Under the pieces are notes generated by a model that saw only the letters and a program-made list of their open reading frames with translations, was not told where the DNA came from and did not search any database. A program made the translations under genes and the position numbers. 64,000 bases of DNA from Auanema rhodensis (Eukaryota > Nematoda > Chromadorea > Rhabditida > Rhabditidae), in NCBI GenBank assembly GCA_964057225.1, contig OZ059898.1:12921767-12985766 (forward strand), given 5' to 3'. This document shows positions 11,501 through 25,314 of this stretch, piece by piece; position 1 is the stretch's first letter, and every line of letters begins with the position of its first letter.

Positions 11501-14500
11501 AATTCAGAATCTACACATCTGAATACCCAACCTCAGAGTATTTTTATTTGATTATAGTTAATAATCTTTGACAAAATCGAACAATCACCGGACACAACGT
11601 GCCTACCGCCTGAACTTTTTTGTGAACAAATCTTGTGGATGGGGTCTATATAAACCTTTTTTCCTGAAATTTGAAAAGTCACAGCCAAATCTCACTAAGC
11701 AATTCAGAATCTACACATCTGAATACCCAACCTCAGAGTATTTTCATTCGATTATAGTTAATAATCTTAGACAAAATCGAACAATCACCGGACACAACGT
11801 GCCTACAGCCTGAACTTTTTTGTGAACAAATCTTGTGGATGGGGTCTATATAAACCTTTTTTCCTGAAATTTGAAAAGTCACAGCCAAATCTCACTAAGC
11901 AATTCAGAATCTACACATCTGAATACCCAACCTCAGAGTATTTTCATTCGATTATAGTTAATAATCTTAGACAAAATCGAACAATCACCGGACACAACGT
12001 GCCTACAGCCTGAACTTTTTTGTGAACAAATCTTGTGGATGGGGTCTATATAAACCTTTTTTCCTGAAATTTGAAAAGTCACAGCCAAATCTCACTAAGC
12101 AATTCAGAATCTACACATCTGAATACCCAACCTCAGAGTATTTTTATTTGATTATAGTTAATAATCTTTGACAAAATCGAACAATCACCGGACACAACGT
12201 GCCTACCGCCTGAACTTTTTTGTGAACAAATCTTGTGGATGGGGTCTATATAAACCTTTTTTCCTGAAATTTGAAAAGTCACAGCCAAATCTCACTAAGC
12301 AATTCAGAATCTACACATCTGAATACCCAACCTCAGAGTATTTTTATTTGATTATAGTTTATGATCTTTGACAAAATCGAACAATCACCGGACACAACGT
12401 GCCTACAGCCTGAACTTTTTTGTGAACAAATCTTGTGGATGGGGTCTATATAAACCTTTTTTCCTGAAATTTGAAAAGTCACAGCCAAATCTCACTAAGC
12501 AATTCAGAATCTACACATCTGAATACCCAACCTCAGAGTATTTTCATTCGATTATAGTTAATAATCTTAGACAAAATCGAACAATCACCGGACACAACGT
12601 GCCTACAGCCTGAACTTTTTTGTGAACAAATCTTGTGGATGGGGTCTATATAAACCTTTTTTCCTGAAATTTGAAAAGTCACAGCCAAATCTCACTAAGC
12701 AATTCAGAATCTACACATCTGAATACCCAACCTCAGAGTATTTTTATTTGATTATAGTTAATAATCTTTGACAAAATCGAACAATCACCGGACACAACGT
12801 GCCTACCGCCTGAACTTTTTTGTGAACAAATCTTGTGGATGGGGTCTATATAAACCTTTTTTCCTGAAATTTGAAAAGTCACAGCCAAATCTCACTAAGC
12901 AATTCAGAATCTACACATCTGAATACCCAACCTCAGAGTATTTTTATTTGATTATAGTTTATGATCTTTGACAAAATCGAACAATCACCGGACACAACGT
13001 GCCTACAGCCTGAACTTTTTTGTGAACAAATCTTGTGGATGGGGTCTATATAAACCTTTTTTCCTGAAATTTGAAAAGTCACAGCCAAATCTCACTAAGC
13101 CATTCAGAATCTACACATCTGAATACCCAACCTCAGAGTATTTTCATTTGATTATAGTTAATAATCTTTGACAAAATCGAACAATCACCGGACACAACGT
13201 GCCTACAGCCTGAACTTTTTTGTGAACAAATCTTGTGGATGGGGTCTATATAAACCTTTTTTCCTGAAATTTGAAAAGTCACAGCCAAATCTCACTAAGC
13301 AATTCAGAATCTACACATCTGAATACCCAACCTCAGAGTATTTTCATTTGATTATAGTTTATGATCTTTGACAAAATCGAACAATCACCGGACACAACGT
13401 GCCTACAGCCTGAACTTTTTTGTGAACAAATCTTGTGGATGGGGTCTATATAAACCTTTTTTCCTGAAATTTGAAAAATCACAGCCAAATCTCACTAAGC
13501 AATTCAGAATCTACACATCTGAATACCCAACCTCAGAGTATTTTTATTTGATTATAGTTAATAATCTTTGACAAAATCGAACAATCACCGGACACAACGT
13601 GCCTACAGCCTGAACTTTTTTGTGAACAAATCTTGTGGATGGGGTCTATATAAACCTTTTTTCCTGAAATTTGAAAAATCACAGCCAAATCTCACTAAGC
13701 AATTCAGAATCTACACATCTGAATACCCAACCTCAGAGTATTTTTATTTGATTATAGTTAATAATCTTTGACAAAATCGAACAATCACCGGACACAACGT
13801 GCCTACAGCCTGAACTTTTTTGTGAACAAATCTTGTGGATGGGGTCTATATAAACCTTTTTTCCTGAAATTTGAAAAATCACAGCCAAATCTCACTAAGC
13901 AATTCAGAATCTACACATCTGAATACCCAACCTCAGAGTATTTTCATTTGATTATAGTTTATGATCTTTGACAAAATCGAACAATCACCAGACACAACGT
14001 GCCTACAGCCTGAACTTTTTTGTGAACAAATCTTGTGGATGGGGTCTATATAAACCTTTTTTCCTGAAATTTGAAAAGTCACAGCCAAATCTCACTAAGC
14101 AATTCAGAATCTACACATCTGAATACCCAACCTCAGAGTATTTTTATTTGATTATAGTTAATAATCTTTGACAAAATCGAACAATCACCAGACACAACGT
14201 GCCTACAGCCTGAACTTTTTTGTGAACAAATCTTGTGGATAGGGTCTATATAAACCTTTTTTCCTGAAATTTGAAAAGTCACAGCCAAATCTCATTAAGC
14301 AATTCAGAATCTACACATCTGAATACCCAACCTCAGAGTATTTTCATTTGATTATAGTTTATGATCTTTGACAAAATCGAACAATCACCAGACACAACGT
14401 GCCTACAGCCTGAACTTTTTTGTGAACAAATCTTGTGGATGGGGTCTATATAAACCTTTTTTCCTGAAATTTGAAAAGTCACAGCCAAATCTCACTAAGC

Positions 14501-17500
14501 AATTCAGAATCTACACATCTGAATACCCAACCTCAGAGTATTTTCATTTGATTATAGTTTATGATCTTTGACAAAATCGAACAATCACCAGACACAACGT
14601 GCCTACAGCCTGAACTTTTTTGTGAACAAATCTTGTGGATAGGGTCTATATAAACCTTTTTTCCTGAAATTTGAAAAGTCACAGCCAAATCTCATTAAGC
14701 AATTCAGAATCTACACATCTGAATACCCAACCTCAGAGTATTTTCATTTGATTATAGTTAATAATCTTTGACAAAATCGAACAATCACCAGACACAACGT
14801 GCCTACAGCCTGAACTTTTTTGTGAACAAATCTTGTGGATGGGGTCTATATAAACCTTTTTTCCTGAAATTTGAAAAGTCACAGCCAAATCTCACTAAGC
14901 AATTCAGAATCTACACATCTGAATACTCAACCTCAGAGTATTTTTATTTGATTATAGTTTATGATCTTTGACAAAATCGAACAATCACCAGACACAACGT
15001 GCCTACAGCCTGAACTTTTTTGTGAACAAATCTTGTGGATGGGGTCTATATAAACCTTTTTTCCTGAAATTTGAAAAGTCACAGCCAAATCTCACTAAGC
15101 AATTCAGAATCTACACATCTGAATACCCAACCTCAGAGTATTTTTATTTGATTATAGTTAATAATCTTTGACAAAATCGAACAATCACCAGACACAACGT
15201 GCCTACAGCCTGAACTTTTTTGTGAACAAATCTTGTGGATGGGGTCTATATAAACCTTTTTTCCTGAAATTTGAAAAGTCACAGCCAAATCTCACTAAGC
15301 AATTCAGAATCTACACATCTGAATACTCAACCTCAGAGTATTTTTATTTGATTATAGTTAATAATCTTTGACAAAATCGAACAATCACCAGACACAACGT
15401 GCCTACAGCCTGAACTTTTTTGTGAACAAATCTTGTGGATGGGGTCTATATAAACCTTTTTTCCTGAAATTTGAAAAGTCACAGCCAAATCTCACTAAGC
15501 AATTCAGAATCTACACATCTGAATACCCAACCTCAGAGTATTTTTATTTGATTATAGTTAATAATCTTTGACAAAATCGAACAATCACCAGACACAACGT
15601 GCCTACAGCCTGAACTTTTTTGTGAACAAATCTTGTGGATGGGGTCTATATAAACCTTTTTTCCTGAAATTTGAAAAGTCACAGCCAAATCTCACTAAGC
15701 AATTCAGAATCTACACATCTGAATACCCAACCTCAGAGTATTTTCATTTGATTATAGTTAATAATCTTTGACAAAATCGAACAATCACCAGACACAACGT
15801 GCCTACAGCCTGAACTTTTTTGTGAACAAATCTTGTGGATGGGGTCTATATAAACCTTTTTTCCTGAAATTTGAAAAGTCACAGCCAAATCTCACTAAGC
15901 AATTCAGAATCTACACATCTGAATACCCAACCTCAGAGTATTTTCATTTGATTATAGTTAATAATCTTTGACAAAATCGAACAATCACCAGACACAACGT
16001 GCCTACAGCCTGAACTTTTTTGTGAACAAATCTTGTGGATGGGGTCTATATAAACCTTTTTTCCTGAAATTTGAAAAGTCACAGCCAAATCTCACTAAGC
16101 AATTCAGAATCTACACATCTGAATACCCAACCTCAGAGTATTTTCATTTGATTATAGTTAATAATCTTTGACAAAATCGAACAATCACCAGACACAACGT
16201 GCCTACAGCCTGAACTTTTTTGTGAACAAATCTTGTGGATGGGGTCTATATAAACCTTTTTTCCTGAAATTTGAAAAGTCACAGCCAAATCTCACTAAGC
16301 AATTCAGAATCTACACATCTGAATACCCAACCTCAGAGTATTTTCATTTGATTATAGTTAATAATCTTTGACAAAATCGAACAATCACCAGACACAACGT
16401 GCCTACAGCCTGAACTTTTTTGTGAACAAATCTTGTGGATGGGGTCTATATAAACCTTTTTTCCTGAAATTTGAAAAGTCACAGCCAAATCTCACTAAGC
16501 AATTCAGAATCTACACATCTGAATACCCAACCTCAGAGTATTTTCATTTGATTATAGTTAATAATCTTTGACAAAATCGAACAATCACCGGACACAACGT
16601 GCCTACAGCCTGAACTTTTTTGTGAACAAATCTTGTGGATGGGGTCTATATAAACCTTTTTTCCTGAAATTTGAAAAGTCACAGCCAAATCTCACTAAGC
16701 AATTCAGAATCTACACATCTGAATACCCAACCTCAGAGTATTTTCATTTGATTATAGTTAATAATCTTTGACAAAATCGAACAATCACCAGACACAACGT
16801 GCCTACAGCCTGAACTTTTTTGTGAACAAATCTTGTGGATGGGGTCTATATAAACCTTTTTTCCTGAAATTTGAAAAGTCACAGCCAAATCTCACTAAGC
16901 AATTCAGAATCTACACATCTGAATACCCAACCTCAGAGTATTTTCATTTGATTATAGTTAATAATCTTTGACAAAATCGAACAATCACCAGACACAACGT
17001 GCCTACAGCCTGAACTTTTTTGTGAACAAATCTTGTGGATGGGGTCTATATAAACCTTTTTTCCTGAAATTTGAAAAGTCACAGCCAAATCTCACTAAGC
17101 AATTCAGAATCTACACATCTGAATACCCAACCTCAGAGTATTTTTATTTGATTATAGTTTATGATCTTTGACAAAATCGAACAATCACCGGACACAACGT
17201 GCCTACAGCCTGAACTTTTTTGTGAACAAATCTTGTGGATGGGGTCTATATAAACCTTTTTTCCTGAAATTTGAAAAGTCACAGCCAAATCTCACTAAGC
17301 AATTCAGAATCTACACATCTGAATACCCAACCTCAGAGTATTTTCATTTGATTATAGTTAATAATCTTTGACAAAATCGAACAATCACCAGACACAACGT
17401 GCCTACAGCCTGAACTTTTTTGTGAACAAATCTTGTGGATGGGGTCTATATAATCCTTTTTTCCTGAAATTTGAAAAGTCACAGCCAAATCTCACTAAGC

Positions 17501-20500
17501 AATTCAGAATCTACACATCTGAATACCCAACCTCAGAGTATTTTCATTTGATTATAGTTAATAATCTTTGACAAAATCGAACAATCACCAGACACAACGT
17601 GCCTACAGCCTGAACTTTTTTGTGAACAAATCTTGTGGATGGGGTCTATATAAACCTTTTTTCCTGAAATTTGAAAAGTCACAGCCAAATCTTACTAAGC
17701 AATTCAGAATCTACACATCTGAATACCCAACCTCAGAGTATTTTCATTTGATTATAGTTAATAATCTTTGACAAAATCGAACAATCACCAGACACAACGT
17801 GCCTACAGCCTGAACTTTTTTGTGAACAAATCTTGTGGATGGGGTCTATATAAACCTTTTTTCCTGAAATTTGAAAAGTCACAGCCAAATCTCACTAAGC
17901 AATTCAGAATCTACACATCTGAATACCCAACCTCAGAGTATTTTCATTTGATTATAGTTAATAATCTTTGACAAAATCGAACAATCACCAGACACAACGT
18001 GCCTACAGCCTGAACTTTTTTGTGAACAAATCTTGTGGATGGGGTCTATATAAACCTTTTTTCCTGAAATTTGAAAAGTCACAGCCAAATCTCACTAAGC
18101 AATTCAGAATCTACACATCTGAATACCCAACCTCAGAGTATTTTCATTTGATTATAGTTAATAATCTTTGACAAAATGGAACAATCACCAGACACAACGT
18201 GCCTACAGCCTGAACTTTTTTGTGAACAAATCTTGTGGATGGGGTCTATATAAACCTTTTTTCCTGAAATTTGAAAAGTCACAGCCAAATCTCACTAAGC
18301 AATTCAGAATCTACACATCTGAATACCCAACCTCAGAGTATTTTTATTTGATTATAGTTAATAATCTTTGACAAAATGGAACAATCACCAGACACAACGT
18401 GCCTACAGCCTGAACTTTTTTGTGAACAAATCTTGTGGATGGGGTCTATATAAACCTTTTTTCCTGAAATTTGAAAAGTCACAGCCAAATCTCACTAAGC
18501 AATTCAGAATCTACACATCTGAATACCCAACCTCAGAGTATTTTTATTTGATTATAGTTAATAATCTTTGACAAAATCGAACAATCACCAGACACAACGT
18601 GCCTACAGCCTGAACTTTTTTGTGAACAAATCTTGTGGATGGGGTCTATATAAACCTTTTTTCCTGAAATTTGAAAAGTCACAGCCAAATCTCACTAAGC
18701 AATTCAGAATCTACACATCTGAATACCCAACCTCAGAGTATTTTTATTTGATTATAGTTAATAATCTTTGACAAAATGGAACAATCACCAGACACAACGT
18801 GCCTACAGCCTGAACTTTTTTGTGAACAAATCTTGTGGATGGGGTCTATATAAACCTTTTTTCCTGAAATTTGAAAAGTCACAGCCAAATCTCACTAAGC
18901 AATTCAGAATCTACACATCTGAATACCCAACCTCAGAGTTTTTTCATTTGATTATAGTTAATAATCTTTGACAAAATCGAACAATCACCGGACACAACGT
19001 GCCTACAGCCTGAACTTTTTTGTGAACAAATCTTGTGGATGGGGTCTATATAAACCTTTTTTCCTGAAATTTGAAAAATCACAGCCAAATCTCACTAAGC
19101 AATTCAGAATCTACACATCTGAATACCCAACCTCAGAGTATTTTCATTTGATTATAGTTTATGATCTTTGACAAAATCGAACAATCACCGGACACAACGT
19201 GCCTACAGCCTGAATTTTTTTGTGAACAAATCTTGTGGATGGGGTCTATATAAACCTTTTTTCCTGAAATTTGAAAAGTCACAGCCAAATCTCACTAAGC
19301 AATTCAGAATCTACACATCTGAATACCCAACCTCAGAGTATTTTCATTCGATTATAGTTAATAATCTTTGACAAAATCGAACAATCACCGGACACAACGT
19401 GCCTACAGCCTGAACTTTTTTGTGAACAAATCTTGTGGATGGGGTCTATATAAACCTTTTTTCCTGAAATTTGAAAAGTCACAGCCAAATCTCACTAAGC
19501 AATTCAGAATCTACACATCTGAATACCCAACCTCAGAGTATTTTCATTTGATTATAGTTAATAATCTTTGACAAAATCGAACAATCACCAGACACAACGT
19601 GCCTACAGCCTGAACTTTTTTGTGAACAAATCTTGTGGATGGGGTCTATATAAACCTTTTTTCCTGAAATTTGAAAAGTCACAGCCAAATCTCACTAAGC
19701 AATTCAGAATCTACACATCTGAATACCCAACCTCAGAGTATTTTCATTCGATTATAGTTAATAATCTTTGACAAAATGGAACAATCACCAGACACAACGT
19801 GCCTACAGCCTGAACTTTTTTGTGAACAAATCTTGTGGATGGGGTCTATATAAACCTTTTTTCCTGAAATTTGAAAAGTCACAGCCAAATCTCACTAAGC
19901 AATTCAGAATCTACACATCTGAATACCCAACCTCAGAGTATTTTCATTTGATTATAGTTAATAATCTTTGACAAAATCGAACAATCACCGGACACAACGT
20001 GCCTACAGCCTGAACTTTTTTGTGAACAAATCTTGTGGATGGGGTCTATATAAACCTTTTTTCCTGAAATTTGAAAAGTCACAGCCAAATCTCACTAAGC
20101 AATTCAGAATCTACACATCTGAATACCCAACCTCAGAGTTTTTTCATTTGATTATAGTTAATAATCTTTGACAAAATCGAACAATCACCGGACACAACGT
20201 GCCTACAGCCTGAACTTTTTTGTGAACAAATCTTGTGGATGGGGTCTATATAAACCTTTTTTCCTGAAATTTGAAAAATCACAGCCAAATCTCACTAAGC
20301 AATTCAGAATCTACACATCTGAATACCCAACCTCAGAGTATTTTCATTTGATTATAGTTAATAATCTTTGACAAAATCGAACAATCACCAGACACAACGT
20401 GCCTACAGCCTGAACTTTTTTGTGAACAAATCTTGTGGATGGGGTCTATATAAACCTTTTTTCCTGAAATTTGAAAAGTCACAGCCAAATCTCACTAAGC

Positions 20501-23500
20501 AATTCAGAATCTACACATCTGAATACCCAACCTCAGAGTATTTTCATTTGATTATAGTTAATAATCTTTGACAAAATCGAACAATCACCAGACACAACGT
20601 GCCTACAGCCTGAACTTTTTTGTGAACAAATCTTGTGGATGGGGTCTATATAAACCTTTTTTCCTGAAATTTGAAAAGTCACAGCCAAATCTCACTAAGC
20701 AATTCAGAATCTACACATCTCAATACCCAACCTCAGAGTATTTTCATTTGATTATAGTTAATAATCTTTGACAAAATCGAACAATCACCAGACACAACGT
20801 GCCTACAGCCTGAACTTTTTTGTGAACAAATCTTGTGGATGGGGTCTATATAAACCTTTTTTCCTGAAATTTGAAAAGTCACAGCCAAATCTCACTAAGC
20901 AATTCAGAATCTACACATCTGAATACCCAACCTCAGAGTATTTTTATTTGATTATAGTTAATAATCTTTGACAAAATCGAACAATCACCAGACACAACGT
21001 GCCTACAGCCTGAACTTTTTTGTGAACAAATCTTGTGGATGGGGTCTATATAAACCTTTTTTCCTGAAATTTGAAGAGTCACAGCCAAATCTCACTAAGC
21101 AATTCAGAATCTACACATCTGAATACCCAACCTCAGAATATTTTTATTTGATTATAGTTTATGATCTTTGACAAAATCGAACAATCACCAGACACAACGT
21201 GCCTACAGCCTGAACTTTTTTGTGAACAAATCTTGTGGATGGGGTCTATATAAACCTTTTTTCCTGAAATTTGAAGAGTCACAGCCAAATCTCACTAAGC
21301 AATTCAGAATCTACACATCTGAATACCCAACCTCAGAATATTTTTATTTGATTATAGTTTATGATCTTTGACAAAATCGAACAATCACCAGACACAACGT
21401 GCCTACAGCCTGAACTTTTTTGTGAACAAATCTTGTGGATGGGGTCTATATAAACCTTTTTTCCTGAAATTTGAAGAGTCACAGCCAAATCTCACTAAGC
21501 AATTCAGAATCTACACATCTGAATACCCAACCTCAGAGTATTTTTATTTGATTATAGTTAATAATCTTTGACAAAATCGAACAATCACCGGACACAACGT
21601 GCCTACAGCCTGAACTTTTTTGTGAACAAATCTTGTGGATGGGGTCTATATAAACCTTTTTTTCTGAAATTTGAAAAGTCACAGCCAAATCTCACTAAGC
21701 AATTCAGAATCTACACATCTGAATACCCAACTTTAGAGTATTTTTATTTGATTATAGTTAATAATCTTTGACAAAATCGAACAATCACCGGACACAACGT
21801 GCCTACAGCCTGAACTTTTTTGTGAACAAATCTTGTGGATGGGGTCTATATAAACCTTTTTTCCTGAAATTTGAAAAATCACAGCCAAATCTCACTAAGC
21901 AATTCAGAATCTACACATCTGAATACCCAACCTCAGAATATTTTTATTTGATTATAGTTTATGATCTTTGACAAAATCGAACAATCACCGGACACAACGT
22001 GCCTACAGCCTGAACTTTTTTGTGAACAAATCTTGTGGATGGGGTCTATATAAACCTTTTTTCCTGAAATTTGAAAAGTCACAGCCAAATCTCACTAAGC
22101 AATTCAGAATCTACACATCTGAATACCCAACCTCAGAGTATTTTTATTTGATTATAGTTAATAATCTTTGACAAAATCGAACAATCACCGGACACAACGT
22201 GCCTACAGCCTGAACTTTTTTGTGAACAAATCTTGTGGATGGGGTCTATATAAACCTTTTTTTCTGAAATTTGAAAAGTCACAGCCAAATCTCACTAAGC
22301 AATTCAGAATCTACACATCTGAATACCCAACTTTAGAGTATTTTTATTTGATTATAGTTAATAATCTTTGACAAAATCGAACAATCACCGGACACAACGT
22401 GCCTACAGCCTGAACTTTTTTGTGAACAAATCTTGTGGATGGGGTCTATATAAACCTTTTTTCCTGAAATTTGAAAAATCACAGCCAAATCTCACTAAGC
22501 AATTCAGAATCTACACATCTGAATACCCAACCTCAGAATATTTTTATTTGATTATAGTTTATGATCTTTGACAAAATCGAACAATCACCGGACACAACGT
22601 GCCTACAGCCTGAACTTTTTTGTGAACAAATCTTGTGGATGGGGTCTATATAAACCTTTTTTCCTGAAATTTGAAAAATCACAGCCAAATCTCACTAAGC
22701 AATTCAGAATCTACACATCTGAATACCCAACCTCAGAATATTTTTATTTGATTATAGTTTATGATCTTTGACAAAATCGAACAATCACCGGACACAACGT
22801 GCCTACAGCCTGAACTTTTTTGTGAACAAATCTTGTGGATGGGGTCTATATAAACCTTTTTTCCTGAAATTTGAAAAATCACAGCCAAATCTCACTAAGC
22901 AATTCAGAATCTACACATCTGAATACCCAACCTCAGAGTATTTTCATTTGATTATAGTTTATGATCTTTGACAAAATCGAACAATCACCGGACACAACGT
23001 GCCTACAGCCTGAACTTTTTTGTGAACAAATCTTGTGGATGGGGTCTATATAAACCTTTTTTCCTGAAATTTGAAAAGTCACAGCCAAATCTCACTAAGC
23101 AATTCAGAATCTACACATCTGAATACCCAACCTCAGAGTATTTTCATTTGATTATAGTTTATGATCTTTGACAAAATCGAACAATCACCGGACACAACGT
23201 GCCTACAGCCTGAACTTTTTTGTGAACAAATCTTGTGGATGGGGTCTATATAAACCTTTTTTCCTGAAATTTGAAAAATCACAGCCAAATCTCACTAAGC
23301 AATTCAGAATCTACACATCTGAATACCCAACCTCAGAGTATTTTCATTTGATTATAGTTTATGATCTTTGACAAAATCGAACAATCACCGGACACAACGT
23401 GCCTACCGCCTGAACTTTTTTGTGAACAAATCTTGTGGATGGGGTCTATATAAACCTTTTTTCCTGAAATTTGAAAAGTCACAGCCAAATCTCACTAAGC

Positions 23501-23567
23501 AATTCAGAATCTACACATCTGAATACCCAACCTCAGAGTATTTTCATTTGATTATAGTTTATGATCT
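5568..23567 (+). repeat. 200-bp tandem satellite array, 90 near-identical monomers
   Basis: The sequence repeats with an exact 200-bp period; matching bases stay in register for 18,000 bp, so there is no net insertion or deletion in 90 monomers. Monomers differ at a few recurring positions only: CACCGG/CACCAG, CTACAGCC/CTACCGCC, GAAAAGTC/GAAAAATC, TTTTTATTTG/TTTTCATTTG and GTTAATAATC/GTTTATGATC, plus rarer private changes. Each monomer contains TATATAAA and one nearly full-length open frame that starts at TTG (no ATG) and ends four bases into the next monomer. Because 200 is not a multiple of 3, these frames shift from copy to copy. They have no conserved start, so I treat the array as non-coding satellite DNA maintained by unequal exchange or conversion. 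A role in chromosome structure (for example heterochromatin) is possible but not shown by sequence. Confidence 0.97.
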
Positions 23568-23839
23568 TTGACAAAATCGAACAATCACCAGACACAACGT
23601 GCCTACAGCCTGAACTTTTTTGTGAACAAATCTTGTGGATGGTCTTGGTATAAACCGTTTTTCCGGAAATACTAGATGTCCTAGCCAAACCTTATACGGA
23701 AATTCAGATTCTACACATCCGAATATCCATCTTTTTGTTGTTTTTATTTGATTTGAAGAGATCATTTTTGAGAAAAGTGGACATTCAACGGGTACAACGT
23801 GCCTACAGCCTAAACTTTTTTGTGAACAAATCTTGTGGA
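23568..23839 (+). repeat. Decayed right-edge monomers of the satellite array
   Basis: The first 73 bases match the standard monomer; from about 23641 the rest of the monomer has many substitutions (ggtcttggtataaaccg, tactagatgtcctagcc) and carries the same variant tail as the left edge. A last partial monomer (about 23768-23839) ends at cttgtgga and is followed by unrelated sequence. Edge decay like this is expected when exchange keeps only the interior uniform. Confidence 0.85.
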
Positions 23840-24088
23840 GTTTTTAAACATGTGTAAGTTATCTGTGTTCTTCAATTAACTTTGTTTTTATGCTACAACA
23901 ATTCTCTCGTTGTAAATTTATTGATTTATTTATTTGAAAATGCTTACGTCATTCACGTGAATGAAATTATAGTATTATATTATGTTAATTTCAAAAAGAC
24001 GTGACAGCGGTTGTATTTTTTGTAAATTAATTATTTAATATTAAAATGTAAGTTAGTATGAAGTGTCATGTGGAAGTTATTTACGTTG
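23840..24088. other. AT-rich spacer downstream of the chemoreceptor gene
   Basis: No gene seen. Contains a CGGTTGTA signature (24008-24015) and TTCACGTGAA-type palindromic sequence near 23954, which belong to the dispersed signature described in the findings. Confidence 0.4.
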
Positions 24089-25303
24089 TTATTTATTGTT
24101 TCGCATTTCTAAATTATATAAGCATATTCTATCATTTAACCTATCTAATCTCAATAAATTCACAATAGCTTTTCGATATGATGGTACTGTATTTAATGCT
24201 AACATAGGTCCACATAAAGCATAAAGTGTGAGAGTAGATAAAAAAAAATCTTGAATTTCTGCAGAAATAAAAAGAAAAGTATGATATTTCTCATGACGAG
24301 ATTACCTTGTATAGAAACACAAAAATATGAGAAACACAAGAAGGAAAAAGCCAACACGGTAGCGGTGATAAGAAATAATCCCTTAATTGTATTATAAAGA
24401 ATGTTATTTAAAATAAGAAAAACCTGAATAAAATTAATTTTTATAAACATTTTATGTGAAACTAAAGTTTGTTGAGACATGCTGCTTTTGATATTATTAA
24501 ATCTAATCCATGTTAGAACTCCTAATGTACAAATATCAATTAAAAATAATATATTAATTAATAAGCATAGTATGATAAGTATTAGTATAAAAATCCCTGA
24601 TTTTGTAAATGAAATAACTAATGTTTGTTCTTGTAAAATATATTTAGGATCACCAGGATATATCTGGAAATTTATTAGGTTCTAGGCTCACAGATTTCTA
24701 TAATATGATCTAACCTTTAAGCAATCTCTCTTAACTTCATCAATATTTTCTAGATGGGTAGTGAAGAATAAAATAAGTGGAATAAATAAATGTTTTATAG
24801 ATGTTATAGTATATATTGCATATTTTGAGTATTTATGTGGTCTGATTTGTAGAGCTTGATATCGACGATGAAACATAAGAATGGTTATTCCAGCGTAATC
24901 TTATTATTTGAATTATTTTCAGTTTGTATGGTTACTAACACTTACAGTAAACGATCAAAACCTCTATTAATAATATGGTAAATGTAGAAAGTTCACAATA
25001 TTGCAGAAATCCACGAGGATATCCACCGAGACAAGGTGCTATGAACGTAGGCATTGTACCAGATGCAATGAACGAGAATAGAAATCCACTTAAACATATA
25101 TTTGTTACAAAAACATAGTTAGTGAAACTTGGTGAAAGTTTAACTTTTGAACTTAAAACTTACAAGAAACATTGTAAAAATAAAAAACATTTGTATTCAA
25201 TATTCATTTGTGTTGGAGAATGAAATAAAACACAAAAAAATGTTATACATATACCACCTAATGTTAATGGGATGCATATGTAGTAAATAATTAAATTTAA
25301 CAT
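24089..25303 (-). CDS. Srh-type serpentine chemoreceptor (7TM GPCR), 6 exons, 317 aa
   Basis: Minus-strand exons: 25303-25164, 25088-24946, 24899-24715, 24663-24424, 24381-24306, 24258-24089; every junction is GT-AG and in frame. The protein is a hydrophobic seven-helix receptor. Family landmarks of the nematode Srh/Str superfamily are present: a short N-terminus and TM1, the HSPTQM loop, TFIAPCLGGYPRGFLQY between TM2 and TM3, MFHRRYQAL after TM3, a pre-TM6 segment with KSSMSQQTLVSHKMF, and LYALCGPMLALNTVPSYRKAI at TM7 and the start of the tail. Such receptors act in the membrane of sensory-neuron cilia and detect chemical cues (family knowledge). The fifth intron choice (24423-24382) is the least certain; reading through is also open. 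An acceptor (tatttcag) lies five bases before the ATG. It is a single member here, with no neighbouring receptor copy. Confidence 0.88.
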
Positions 25304-25308
25304 ATTAA

Positions 25309-25314
25309 CTGAAA
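25309..25314 (-). promoter_or_regulatory. Probable spliced-leader acceptor of the chemoreceptor gene
   Basis: TTTCAG on the minus strand ends five bases before the start codon, with no good donor needed upstream. In nematodes such a site is typically used for trans-splicing. Confidence 0.45.

Noticed and set aside
5535-23571. About 90 tandem 67-codon open frames as a multigene family
   Set aside because: They start at TTG, have no ATG, overlap the next copy by four bases, and change reading frame every 200 bp. They exist because one open monomer was copied many times.
23559-23765. Minus-strand 68-codon frame at the right array edge
   Set aside because: It is an antisense reading of a decayed satellite monomer.
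5480-23839. CRISPR-like array
   Set aside because: The unit is a 200-bp satellite with no unique spacers, in a eukaryotic genome.
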